A DNA stretch of 44,168 nt from Paramacrobiotus richtersi (lineage: Eukaryota > Tardigrada > Eutardigrada > Parachela > Macrobiotidae): contig JAQGAU010000078.1 in the NCBI GenBank assembly GCA_034698045.1, positions 1 to 44,168 of the forward strand. Reading direction: 5' to 3'. Below are positions 1-11,840 of the stretch, one piece after another. Below the pieces are notes generated by a model. It was not told where the DNA came from. It saw nothing but the letters and a program-made list of their open reading frames with translations, and ran no database searches. Positions within the stretch are counted from its first letter, which is position 1, and each line of letters starts with the position of its first letter. A program made the translations under genes and the position numbers.

Positions 1-550
1 AATCTCCGTCAACGACGTCCCTCGGGTGATGGTGCCACTTACAATGGAAACTCGACACAGCAGTTATAATTTCTGGACAGTGTGTGTTATTTTGCGCATT
101 CGGAATGATATTCTTTATGAAAAATTAATGTATAATTCTTTTCTATGTTTCTTATGACGTGCATGGTGCACAGTATATTTTCGTTTGGACATTCGTTTTT
201 GAGCTTAAACCTGTTTGGATAGTGGATACCGTAGCGCTCACAATTTGCAATGGAAAACGTTTTATCAAGATATTATATGATTAGCAATATCTTTTTAATG
301 CAGTTATAATCGAAAATTCGAGCAGGTCAACAATTTCTTCGTCACAAATTTTCAATTTCAAACGTACAAAAAATGCGTAAAAGCTACAGATCATTAGAAC
401 GTCGGATGCAGACTACAAAAAAACAAAAGAATTTCCATCAAAGCTTTCAGATATCAACAAAAGAGATGCATAATACAAGAGAATGGAACGACGTGTCTTG
501 GCAACAACGCAACGTGGGTCGGTCACATCCGGACACATTTCGGTTAGAAA
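1..550. other. 3' flank of DNAJC9, no gene seen
   Basis: This A+T-rich stretch lies downstream of the DNAJC9 stop codon, which is read on the minus strand. The only long open frame (373-588, +) has no signal peptide, domain or splice context and is probably chance. A possible minus-strand poly(A) signal (ATTAAA, seen as TTTAAT at 294-299) lies about 250 bases after the stop. Nothing else is recognisable. Confidence 0.5.
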
Positions 551-2752
551 TTAGTTGCGACGACGACGTTTGGGAGCAGCGCGACTAGTAGTAGCCTTCG
601 AAGTCGTAGCCTTGGAGGTCGCAGCACTGGACGTCTTAGCTTTGGCAGCTGTCGACAAAAAAGGCACAATAAAGCGTAAAAATTTGCCTGCTAAAGATAT
701 TTCAAAAATATTCACCGAAAATTCAACAAACATGACAATAAAATTAAAATAAAGTCAAATATTATTGTTAATTATCATTGCTTGCTTCATGCAGTTTGTA
801 ACAGCTGCGCTAAAGTTATATTCCAGAAATATTCATCAAAAATTCAGTAAACGAAGTTAACAAAATATTATTGCAAAATATATTATGATAATATATCGTA
901 TTATTATTATCGTTGTAAATATTATTATTAATCACCACTGCTTACTGTACGCAATTTGTAGCAGATACTGTATAGTTTATCACGTTTTACACTGATGAGT
1001 ACAGATAGCTTTCACGGTTACCTCGTGGTGGGTTAGTTTTCGTGACTTTTTTGGCTAACTTCTTCTTCTTTTTATTCTTCTCATCATCCGACGACTCACA
1101 ATTGTCCCCCGGCAGCAACTCCCCATCACTGCTCGACTCCTCCTCCGACGGGGGATTCTTGTTCTTTTTGGAGCCATTCTTGACGTACTTCTCGGCAATG
1201 TCGTTCAACTCAGCTCCACGGGCTTCCTGACGGGATAAAATGGCCTTTTCCAACTCGGACATACCCTTATCACCGCCGGCCTTTTCCGCTTCCTGCTTCT
1301 TGAGAATCTTCTCGGCTTTGCGTGCTTCGTTTTCCAACTGCAACAGGGATTAAGGATGCCATTCAGTGCAAATTGTAGCCAATTAATACGGTGATTCAAA
1401 ATCAAATCAATCAGAAATCGATCACAATTCAATAAACACAATTAATAACCAAAATAATCAAAAAAAACTAAAAAAAAACTCGATAATTAACTTAATAATC
1501 GTGCAAAATCAGAGGACTTGAATTTATCCGATATAACTTAACGTTTGAAAAAACAAATTAACCTGAAGTAAGTTTCAGAACGGTAAACGGGGACCAATAC
1601 TTCCGAAAGTCGCAGAAATTGAAGAATCTACTGTCCAGTCTGGCGTACCCGTTTTCGACGGCGTTCCTTCTTCTTCGGGTCCTCCTTGGTGAAGATCTTG
1701 TAGTCCGTCAACTTCTTCTCCTGAATGGCTTTATCGATGATGCGATGGTACTCCTCTTCCCGTTTGAAGTCGTAGCCAATCATGCACTCCATAATTTTGT
1801 CCATATCCCCCTTGAAACGCTCGTAATACATCAGCAGATCACTGTGCTCCTCTTCCGATCCTATAAACACAAATAATGTTTGAAAAAATCTTAAAAATTT
1901 AAATATAATTTAAAAATAATTTAAATAAAATTCAAAGACATCCGCTAATGTTTTTCGTTTTTGGTGGTAAACGCAGGTAATTTCAAGAATATTTAATAAA
2001 AATTTCTTCCTCTCGCAGAAACGAAGAAGGGTTCCTGGTCCCACACATGATGTATCAATGAAAAAAATCATAAAAAGTTAAACCTAATTTACTAATAATT
2101 TAATAAAAATTTAAAGACATCCGTGAACGTTTTTCATTTTTTTTGGTAAACGCAGGTAATTTCTTAAATATTTCATCCTCGAATTATTGTAGTCCTTCCT
2201 CTTGCACCAGGAAGAGTTCCACACAGCCAAAATCATGTTTTTCGCTTGAAACTGCAGAACCCCGGCTTACCAACATATTTCTGCAGATATCCATCAATAT
2301 CCTCCTTGGTAATCTCGGCAAACATGTCACGATAGTACGCGTACCAGTCGCGACCCGCGTCAGAGACCAGTTCATCATCCACCACCCCTACACCACAGGA
2401 AACCCGTTATGAACCGATCCCCTATGAAAGACTGAAGAACCTACCGTTTTTATCGTAGATCTTGCGTTTTTGCTTGTCGGACAGGATGGCGTAGGCCTTC
2501 CCGACCACCTGGAACTTGGCAGTGGCCGTCTCCTTGTCCGCCTCGGCCACACGGTCGGGATGGACTGTCAGGGAGAGTTTACGGTAGGCGCGTTTCACTA
2601 CATACAGAAATCGTGTAAAAAGGTACGAAATTGAGGATTAGAGAGGAAGGAAGCGTACAGTCATCATCTGTGGCTGTTTTCGGGATGTTGAAGAGCCCGT
2701 ATAAGCTGTCCGTGCTGAACAACTTCTCCATATCTTTCTTGAGGGTACTCAT
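551..2752 (-). CDS. DNAJC9: DnaJ homolog subfamily C member 9 (DNAJC9)
   Basis: J-domain cochaperone; in other animals DNAJC9 recruits Hsp70 and also binds histones H3-H4. I place six exons on the minus strand: 2752-2659, 2597-2445, 2387-2271, 1860-1649, 1337-1022 and 648-551. All junctions are GT..AG, phases agree, and the product is 329 residues. The J-domain is at about residues 15-80, with the invariant HPD at 44-46 (context LSLTVHPDRV). The family-specific middle follows: RDWYAYYRDMF, then KYVGSEEEHSDLL and FKGDMDKIME, close to human DNAJC9 (GSEEELADI, FKGDMDQIME). The C-terminus is longer than the human protein (260 residues): an acidic Ser/Glu/Asp patch, a KKKKK run, and a last exon rich in Lys, Ala, Ser and Thr ending KRRRRN. 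This basic tail suits a nuclear, histone-binding role. The start is the only ATG before the J-domain in frame. Confidence 0.93.
690..966. repeat. two-copy tandem repeat in DNAJC9 intron 5
   Basis: Two diverged copies of about 120-155 bases lie head to tail. Both begin GCTAAAG (690 and 809), share an ATATTCA(C/T)C block followed by an AAAATTCA block, and both end in a TGCTT...GCA.TTTGTA.CAG block (about 785-806 and 940-965). The second copy holds an extra run of ATTATT. The repeat lies wholly inside the intron between exons 5 and 6 of DNAJC9. Confidence 0.7.
1881..2240. repeat. two-copy tandem repeat in DNAJC9 intron 3
   Basis: Two head-to-tail copies of about 175 bases start near 1881 and 2059. 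Shared blocks include TTCAAAGACATCCG versus TTTAAAGACATCCG, then GGTAAACGCAGGTAATTTC in both, and TCCCACACATGATGT versus TTCCACACAGCCAAAATCATGT. Both copies sit in the intron between exons 3 and 4 of DNAJC9. The intron is longer than its neighbours because of the duplication. Confidence 0.75.
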
Positions 2753-3548
2753 GATGGAGCCAAGGAATTTTGTGGTGCCTTTGCTAATTTGCTATCAAAA
2801 GTTCAAAATCAATTAATTTTCTGGGAATAACACAAAACACAACGCCAAAAATCCACAAAGTAAAGTCCAGACCGTAGACGTCGTAGTTTTAAATTCTGCA
2901 GATTCTCACTTGTGACTTGTCACTTGTCAGGTCTTTATGCAAGCATGCAGCAGAATTTTCGCGCGAAATTTTTATCGATGTAACGGTGGTGGCGAGCTAA
3001 AGTCGTCAAATGGGGGGTGGCAAAGTGTCAGCTCATTCAGATGTCATGCAGTGGCATACTTACGGCACGGTACGCACGTTTTGACCGGAAGCAAGGCATT
3101 GCTCTACTTGTACATTACTGTCGTCACTGAAAAAGAGCGTTTTATTTTTGTCACAAAAAGTACTAACATTTGGAATAAATTTTAATGTTACGGGTGTCGC
3201 AGACTGTACGGTTCATAGAGAAACATTTTGTGCACAGTGCACTTAATGTCAGTTAACACGCAAGACTACCATACCACATTTATAACAGCGCATTAATAAT
3301 CCACAAATACTACGATTACTTGATTTGACATGGATTACACAATCATGGAATATTGTGCATTATAATTACACTGACGAAGCAGGATCGAAACTGAGCGCAA
3401 AATCTTAATTGCTGCGCATGCAGTAAATTCGCAGATTCAGGAATCGGGATCAAAACAAGTTCTCATTTACACACGCAGTATATAACTGTACCAAGTATAG
3501 TACTTGCAATTTACATAAATTTATGAGTACAGCTAGCGTAGAACTGGC
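2753..3548. other. intergenic, DNAJC9 promoter side
   Basis: This stretch separates two minus-strand genes, so it should hold the DNAJC9 promoter (near 2760-2950) and the 3' end of the secreted-protein gene. The open frame 2937-3185 (+) shows no domain or splice support. There is no clear TATA box, and no repeat, RNA gene or mobile element was recognised. Confidence 0.45.
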
Positions 3549-4514
3549 TTATTTAGCGTTTGCGTCGGGAGTCTCCTTTGCCGCTTTGCCTCCCTTTCTA
3601 CCGCTGCCCTTTCTTGAATTTTTGCTTTTCTGGCTCTTCCCGCTGTGCTTCCCGCTTCCCCTTCTACCGCTGCCTTTCCCTGAACTGCCCTCTGCTCCAG
3701 CATCACTCGACCCCGACCGCCCGCGCTTTCCACCACGACCTCTTTTCGCTCGGTACCTATAAGAGCAAATAAAGGTCATCCGGCCATAGCCACGGTAAAC
3801 AAAAAACAACTTCCGCACACATGCATACAATTTCAGTTGTCTTCAACTGTATATGTATAAACAAGGTCCATTCTGTCTGTATTCTGCTACTACAAGATTA
3901 TATTATTATTGTTTTATTATTATTTATTGTTATTATTATTTTTTATTGTTTACTGCAGGGCACTGTGGCATATGTTAATCTGGACATTAAAATAACCAGT
4001 TAATTCCTTTGCTCGATTAAATTCATTTTTTTTCTGGAAATGCTAGCTATATGCAACGCAAATAACCTTCTGCCATAAACTGCATATATGTAAGTAATGT
4101 TTAATTCCCTGTTGATCGTTGCACATTTATAACGTTAATTGAATATTAATTACAGATTAATTCACGACGTACGGTGCCAAAGGAGTTCCATACGCGTCTT
4201 TTCCATATTCCGTTAGACTGGCAATTTCTGAAGAAAAAAACATAATAACTCTCCAATACTTATGTATTACATTCATTCAGTACTGTATATTTCCGAATTG
4301 TAATGCTGCAGAACCGTGTTGCAGCAGAAACGTATGTTTATCATTCAATCACGGTTGTTTACATCCGATATCATATCGATATCGATATTAATTATAACAA
4401 CGGTTCTGTTAATTGTTTTATATCATATCATGACAAACCTGCTCCATGAGCTTCGGAACAGTAAGCACAAGCCACGATCAATGCGAAAAAGAACAGAAGG
4501 AGTAAATTCCGCAT
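3549..4514 (-). CDS. small secreted basic Gly/Ser/Lys-rich protein, unknown function
   Basis: Not recognised as a known family. Three minus-strand exons (4514-4439, 4227-4173, 3756-3549) join with matching phases (1, then 2) into 112 residues. Exon 1 is a textbook signal peptide: MRNLLLLFFFALIVACAYC, with likely cleavage near EAHGA (about residue 25). Exon 2 encodes a short acidic/aromatic segment (EIASLTEYGKDAYGTPLAP). Exon 3 gives a strongly basic, low-complexity region made of Gly, Ser, Lys and Arg, ending ETPDANAK. The sequence RAKR just after the aromatic segment is a possible furin site (R-X-K/R-R), so the protein may be a precursor. Splice sites are strong: a TTTTTTTCTTCAG acceptor before exon 2 and a GTACGT donor after it. 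If the second intron were not removed, translation would stop a few codons later, giving a 48-residue peptide. Function cannot be inferred. Confidence 0.75.
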
Positions 4515-5580
4515 GCTGGGTGTTAATGAAGCGAAATAGCGAGGAAACGGTCTAGATGCAGCTGAAAAAAATATATAGTTCAAAAATGTAGAAACGCCGC
4601 CAACGCGTAAAATGATATAGATGTACAACAAAGAAACATTCGTGCAGTGTGTTTATATGGAAGGCGATATCGAAAATAAACCTGGATTAGTTCGATAGTT
4701 ATCGGTTAGCCGAATACGGCCAAAGGTCAGCACGCTATATGTTGTTTGATAACTTGATCGTACGCGACTGTAATTTACGAGTAGGCTTGATTAAATCGAA
4801 CTTTTTGCAGAAATTAAGTGCACGATCATTGAGAAAACGTTTCATTCCAGAAATCAGACGTGCTGCGTTTCCTTGACTTTTGACTAAACATTAACCGGTA
4901 ATTTGGGAACGGCGTTGTTAGTTTACTGATCGTGATCGAAGAGGCGCTTGTTTTGGGACGTACTTCACGATCACATTAACATACAGTATATAGAGCACAA
5001 TGCCAGTCCAGTACATATGGAAAATTAAATATGCAGTTTTTTGATAATTTATTTGACTCGGCTGGCATTTTTCGTCGAAATAGGTTCATTCATTCATATA
5101 CGAATTCGTATATGTATACCGGTACATAATTCTAGTCCTGTCACAGTGTAATGATGTGTGTAAAAAAATACAGCCGTGCTTTTGCTTTATTTGGCTTGTA
5201 TTGTTCTTCGAAATAAGGTTCTATGAATACAGACTCAAGGCAGGACCCACTGCGGTCTACATGGTCGTGACTTGTAAACTAACTGTGTTTTTAGCTGCTA
5301 TTATTGCGAATGAATAATGCTGCATTAATTGTAGGTAGAATCTACGTGCACCTCTAATCTCCGTGTAGAAAGAAGTGCGTAATTTTTCGCTTTCAGGGTG
5401 TATGGGCTGACCTTATCGCTACCTTTACGCGATATACTATATGTCGTCGCATAAAGAAACCGAGGTTCCGTTACGATCCGTATATCTTTGGGTACAACAC
5501 TCCTGCATGTTTTATTCCCGGTATATCACGATATATATCATGGTAGTGGGTTTTTCGATTTTATGCCGGGATACAACGCA

Positions 5581-5626
5581 CATAAATAAATAAACTTATA
5601 TATATAAACAAATAAACATATATACT
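5581..5626. repeat. A+T-rich simple repeat
   Basis: Imperfect ATAAATAA and TATATA units run together here between non-repetitive flanks. No transposon ends are visible around it. Confidence 0.6.
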
Positions 5627-7689
5627 GTACTAAAATGCGTATCTGTATGCTTGCATAGCTTTTTTACCCACTAGTCCATTCATTCTTTGTATCAGATATA
5701 GGGCAAATAATTCATTTTATGTGTTGTTATTCAAGCCCATGTGCCTGCGCGAACATAGGGCTGGTCAAAACGCAATAAACGCTGTATTTTTTATCGATAA
5801 TTGGTACAGCCAAGAACTTATACTTTATCTATACCACGTACTACTATACTGAGTTCTTGGTACAGCCTGTAAACAGTTGCTTGCTTAATCGAAGTCGAGG
5901 ACGTTTGAGGTCACTCATGTCAGTGCCAGAGCTCGAGCGCAAAACAACTATCCAAACCACATCTGCAACGTTTGCGGGTAATTAAACAATCTGCAGAATC
6001 CGCGGTTGAGGACCGATTACAGATAGAAGAGCAATTATCAGTCGAAAGGTCATCTCAAAGTTACATCCGTCGACAAAGCCTGAAAAAAGTCCGCCGCATC
6101 GACCATGCAGAATAGTTTGAGTTCTGTGTTCTAGACACTGTACGGTCTGTGCCTATCGAATTCCACGCATCGTGGACATTCATCGGTTTTTGAAAATGCT
6201 AGACAAAATAATTGTATAATTGTGCTTTCTTTCCAGTGCACATAATCATCACACGCGATTATGATAACTGCTGCAATGGAATTTCTTAATGTTAACGTCG
6301 AGCTTTCTGGAAAAACCGTGAGAAATGTTAATTGCAATTACTTATGAACATTCTAACAAATTACAAATGATTGCCCAGCCGGGTAGTAATTCTCATTTGT
6401 GGTAAATTGATGTTCGAGAAAATCTACAGGAAAATTACTCCGCGATCCATCAGTCAAAATGGGCAATTTTTGGCAAATGACCCTGGCATCTCGAATGTCG
6501 GGTATTCAATTAGGGAACCTGTCCAGTTACAGTAATTAAGCTCCTGCTGAAAACTTGACGATTGTCTGCTGGATGTATCAGTGTACTTCCTTTTCAATAC
6601 CCATCCGGCCATTTGCCGGTCAATAAAGGCGAAAGTCAAGAAGGAGAAAGAATTCATCTGTTCCGATACATCAACGTCACCCGACTCACCAACCAATCCA
6701 TCATCCCTGAATACCAATTGTGCCGCGGAGCTGAGAAACACAGCGGAAGAAAAAGGCAATCATTATCGCCAGCGCTCTCTATGCAGAAATGATCTTCCTT
6801 GGCCGAGTACACGCATTGCTACCTAATTGATGAGGATGAGAGAGAGAGCCGAGCAAACACTTATTTCCATTTAATTGCTTCAGGATCGAGGCATTAAATG
6901 TCCCCCGGTCCAGATGACCAGATATATCGCTTTCTCCACAATCAACGCCTCTTCTTTACCCCAGCTGGTTCAAACCTAATGCAAATATCGCTTATCTTGT
7001 CCATTATTACCACTATTTACCATGTGAGAGAGTGAGAGACAAGAATGGAGAAATCTATCCGGACTGTTGCAATTTCCTTGGTAAATGAGTTTGCATAACA
7101 ATTATTCTGGACCCCGCTTTATTACAGAGTTTTGCGCAATCAAGAATCAAAACGAGCGTTGTTGTTTGTACTGGTCGGCTAACTGCGCAACTCGTAGGCT
7201 TGATACAATTTTGCCAGTGGAATGCAGTGGCGTTGTGGACACAGTCCATTCGACATATGATCGCTCACTGATGTGTCCGGTTCGGTTTGCCATACAAATT
7301 ACAAGTGCGCTGCCTTCAAAGCGCACTGCTTGATGTCCATCTCGTTTCTCCGCGTAGCAGCTTTATTGGAGATATTTTCTTGTTTACTAAATCTCTAGCG
7401 GTAAAAATTAAACACATGCTTCCGGTTTTAAAACAGAAGTAAAATCACTTCTGATTGGCTCACTAAAACAAAAACTTCAGCAAGAAAACAAAAAAACTGT
7501 ATGAAAAGTATTGAAAGTCAACCATATTCCAAGCTGCTTGCCACGCGCGACTCTATGTCAAACCATTTGGTTCAAACCACAAATCGCCGCTGCAAGGCGC
7601 ACTCTAATCGCTTATGTAAATGTTGTCCCTTCATTTTCCAAAAGTCACAATTGACCATCAGAGCCACTGATCATTATTAGGTATGCAAA

Positions 7690-8200
7690 ACTATCCCCAA
7701 CCTCTAGCGATCTGCATTTGCATATTTGTGTATAGTGGCGTTGCCCATGACCACCCAGGCAATCCGGTCGCGATAAGCTGGGATAATTGCGGCTGAGAAT
7801 TGCCGGGTTGGGTGCCCTGACAAAGGGGGAGTGCAGTGTCGGCAGGGGATTACCTACTTGACGGATAATGCCGCGCTATCGTAGGTGAGAGGAAAATGCA
7901 GCAGGAAAGGCATATTTTCTGTATACCGCACAATCATCCATTTACACTGATCCGCTTTTCGATAAATGGATGCCTGCGGTATCGATAATGCCGCGCGGCG
8001 AAGAAGTCAGCTCTTTGAATTGTTCAGTCCGGGACAATTGACGTGGAAGTGATCCGTTTGACCGGCAGTGGAAATTAAAGAATCACAATCCTGTTAACGG
8101 CAGCCGGTCAGTTAGGATAATCAGTCGCCTGTGATTGTGCGGCGCGGCTGTAGAGAGTCTGAGGGTATCGAAGCGGCTTAATCAAGATAAACCTATCTCG
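7690..8200. promoter_or_regulatory. candidate enhancer block upstream of gbx
   Basis: This GC-richer, non-coding block stands out from its A+T-rich flanks. It carries a perfect POU octamer ATTTGCAT (7716-7723), a GGATTA bicoid/Otx-type core (7847-7852) and several GATAA or GATAAT cores. Otx and Gbx regulate each other in many animals, so an Otx-type site near gbx is plausible. No conservation or binding data were available, and short motifs of this kind also occur by chance. Confidence 0.3.
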
Positions 8201-8408
8201 ATATCGGCCAATTATCGCTTTGTTTGGTTTTCCATTACAGGAACAATAAACTGTTTCAGAAACTAAAACACGTGCTTATATTCATTCCAGCAGCGTCTTA
8301 TAATGTCTGCGTGGCAGCACCGGAAACGACGAAAAACACGTTTCCTATCAGAAAGATAAACAATAGAAGTACACAACATACGAAGAGAAGCCTACAGAAA
8401 TATATAAT

Positions 8409-8510
8409 CAATAAAAATATAAGAAATAAATAAATGTAAGATATAAATAACTAAATATAAAATAAATAAATATAAATAAAGATAAAAAATAAATAAACAA
8501 TAAAAAAGAG
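8409..8510. repeat. (ATAAA)n-like low-complexity tract
   Basis: About 100 bases made almost wholly of ATAAATAA, AAATATAA and AATAAAAA words on the plus strand. It is a degenerate microsatellite with no flanking target duplication that I could see. The open frame read across it on the minus strand (8408-8677) is an artefact of this composition. Confidence 0.75.
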
Positions 8511-11204
8511 AAATGGACTGCATTATTTATTGGAAATATCGATGAAATAATACAGGACAAAATGCATACTGATGCAGTCAGAATAAATAGGTCTAATAAA
8601 TGATGACCTTGATACGGTAAGCGGTAAGTATACTCGATCAACGATTTCCTGTAAGAAATACACCGGCAGTTATACAAAAATATTCCTAAAAATTCACAAG
8701 GGTGGCCACGTAAATTAGAGCAAGAAATTCGAAATTCAGCACAATTTTGAATTATTCTGTGTTTAATTTTGTTTGAGTTGGCCTTGTTTGTGAGATTCTA
8801 AACTGTTATAGTAGGCGATGCTGATCGATTTTTGCATATTTAATATTTTACTATAATGTTCCAGATCAGACAAGAGCTTGGAAATGAACTGCTGGCAGTC
8901 AGGGGAGTACAATTTATGACCATGTTTTTCGGCCGGCATTTGCATGGACGCGGAAATTGAGCGCACTTTGGAAAACGCCCTTGTGATGTTCACTTGGGCA
9001 AAATTTGACCATTAACAGCCATACCACCATTTAGCTGGCTAATGAACAATTTTACCCCGATGAAGATTGATGTTGCTGTGTATACCAGAAAAAGAGAAAT
9101 TACTTCCTGTCAGCGTTGGAGTTATAATTGCGCCAGTTGTTTGGTGTTATTTAGAGCAAAGGACAATTTCCTGAATGCGTATATATATTCTCGTATTACG
9201 AGATACAAAAGTAAATGATAATTATGGTGTGCGAAACCGTTGAAGCTGACAAATGAACATTTTATGTGACCCTGAAGAAAGTGCGTTCGAGAGCTATGGG
9301 GAATAAATAACAATTTGTATAAGAACTTTCAAACGGCAAAAAGTAGAATTCGTATAGTGTAAAAAAAGGGGAGTTTTTCCTGCAAATATATCGATATACG
9401 TATGATATTTTGTAAATTTTTTAGTTTGTAAATTTATCGTAAATTAATCAACTGTATGAAAACTTAAGTGAGAGCGATAATGTGAAAAATACATTATGTA
9501 ACAACATTTATCCCGGCGATACAGAAAAACGATCCCCATCAGCCGGCATTGTGTATCGAACAAACAGCGTAACATTTTTTGTTTTGGGTGGTGCTTAATT
9601 CAATTCAATGCGGAAGTAAATTTCCCTATTCAATTTTTTTGCACTAATAATAACCCTGTAAACATATACCAGTACGTTGAAATTCCTCGTAATTGCGGGG
9701 AATTTGACTGCTTATCCAACCGTTAGAAAACACTCATGTATAAATCTGAGTGTCCCGGCCTACAAAGTTCAGCAACTGTATCCATTCTGTGTAGCAATTG
9801 AATTTACTGACTTTCCGGATGATTTGCTGCAGGATGATCGGGCAGTGATACATCCATAATTAAATCGTCAGGTCACACATCTGATCATCCGGTTCCGCAC
9901 CATTTCCTCATGTATGCGATATAACCTGATACGTCGGGTAATGATTGCCTATTTTTAACACTGCAAGCTTGTTATTGCAGTAGCTGGGCATGTTGCGAAA
10001 ACGAGTGCAATAAGCGCGATTGCCCATTTGGCTCATGATTACACTTTTCGGGCTAAATAGTCAATTAAGCGGAAATTTGCCAATTGTCACTGCTTAATGC
10101 TTTCATTAGGGGTCACATAAACAAGGAGATCGTGTCGTTGTGCCCGTATAGTGGACGGGTATTTAATTGCCAGCATTATGGTTACGCGGAGAGGTCGTTT
10201 GTAACGTGGTGTGGTGTCCTGTTAATCGCATCAACATTCTGTTGTTGATTTTGGCCGACTTTATGAAACATTTTCAGCCCTCATATTGTTCGAAGAAAGC
10301 TTTTATCAAAGTGCCTGCGATATACCCTTTCTGTAGAAAGAAAGTTTAATAGTGAAAATTTATGATTAGTTATAACCGTATTAAGAAATGTATCAACCGG
10401 AAAACCGTTGTTGCAAGGCGCGCAAAAAGCATGTTACGCCTAAAACATTGCGAAATTTTCTCGATTTTCAAAAAAACTATGTTTGAAATGTTCTTCGCTG
10501 GTGTACAAAAAGTTATCATCTACCGTGTTTGTACTAAAACTTTGAACGATATATCATGCCTTTTGGATACGCTAAATTGTAATTTTACATATTGCATACG
10601 TATATAAACGTGTGGGAATATATCGTTTAACCGGTGTTTACGCAATGATTAAATTAAAGTTTTGTAATCAGTTTTGCAGGTATAGGATGGACCTAAGTGC
10701 CTGTATAACCAGAGAAAACGGACCATTTTACGATCAGCAGAATGCATGTGCTTTCGCTTCTATAAAATGCCATTGGTATCGGCTTTGTTTACTACTGTTT
10801 GCTGTTTTTATTAATGCAAGTTGGAATCCAGGAGACTTATGTATTTCTATGGCTGCGGAATACGGTACACGTGGATCTAAAAGATTATATATATAGTACT
10901 ACGATTGTTTTCCACATTTGTTGCTCCACAAATAACGATCAAGTCAATTGCACTGCAGTGCTCCAAAAAGGGCGCCAAATGAGGCGGCAAACCTAGACGA
11001 TGAAAAAATTACCCATAATTCTCTAAGAAATTCCATTTTGGGTTCAAAGCATGTTATCAACCGCACAAACGATGACTTGGACAAATAGGGTGTAAACCGT
11101 GAACTTTCTCGCATGTAATCGTTTGGATAAGTCCAGCGTATGATTGGACACTTTATCCCCCTACTAAACCCGACGATCTCCTCGGCATTAATATCGTCTT
11201 GGCC

Positions 11205-11221
11205 CTAATCGTCACGATTAG
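11205..11221. promoter_or_regulatory. perfect inverted repeat of TAATCG half-sites
   Basis: CTAATCG, three bases, CGATTAG form a perfect 7-base palindrome with a 3-base centre. TAATC is a homeodomain (bicoid/Otx-like) core, so this could bind a homeodomain dimer. It lies in a GC-richer block about 2.5 kb upstream of the gbx start codon. The role is inferred from the motif alone. Confidence 0.3.
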
Positions 11222-11780
11222 CGAGAATGTTACCCCTGATGATCGCGCATAGGGGGGATGGGACCAGCCGAAATTCTCACTTTTCAAGATGATCTCTCTG
11301 TATATCACATTGTAGCGTCCATAATCGCTGGCGCTTTTGGCAATCCCATTTAAACACATTCATCATGATTAACACACGCTTGATTACGTTGGTGGAGTCT
11401 GTGTGCTAGGGCCAATGGTAACAGCCGGCCGTGGAAAATGTATAATGGTGCTGTGTATCCATTTCATAAATAAGCAACGCATTATACTTGGGAGACTCTT
11501 AATCACTGCGTTCTGGTCGCTCGCGGTACCACATGCGAGCATCATTTGTGCATTCATCCGCGGCCTTTACATGCTGGGTAAACTGTCAGAGGAACAGGAT
11601 ATTACCCCTGCGCGCGCCAAATGGTTAGGCAGGCAGGCCAACCGGAATAAACGGCCCATCCGCCGGAACTGCCTTATGAGGGGGAAATTGTCTGCGATGC
11701 TGTATACTTTGCGCGCCAGGCGTTGCCATTTTTATTAATCAAATCGCTTCCGTTTTGTTGAACATTTTACTATCCAAAGT

Positions 11781-11840
11781 TACCTATTATGCCTATTATG
11801 TTATTATGTTATTTTATTACCTATTATGTTATTAGTTACC
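11781..11840. repeat. short tandem repeat of CTATTATG/TTATTATG words
   Basis: The words CTATTATG, TTATTATG and TTACCTATTATG recur five to six times in 60 bases. TACC ends are shared by the first and last units. This is a locally generated minisatellite in the upstream desert of gbx. Confidence 0.65.

Noticed and set aside
6454-6759. 101-codon minus-strand frame in the gbx upstream desert
   Set aside because: No domain, no splice sites fitting neighbours, and composition like the surrounding non-coding sequence.
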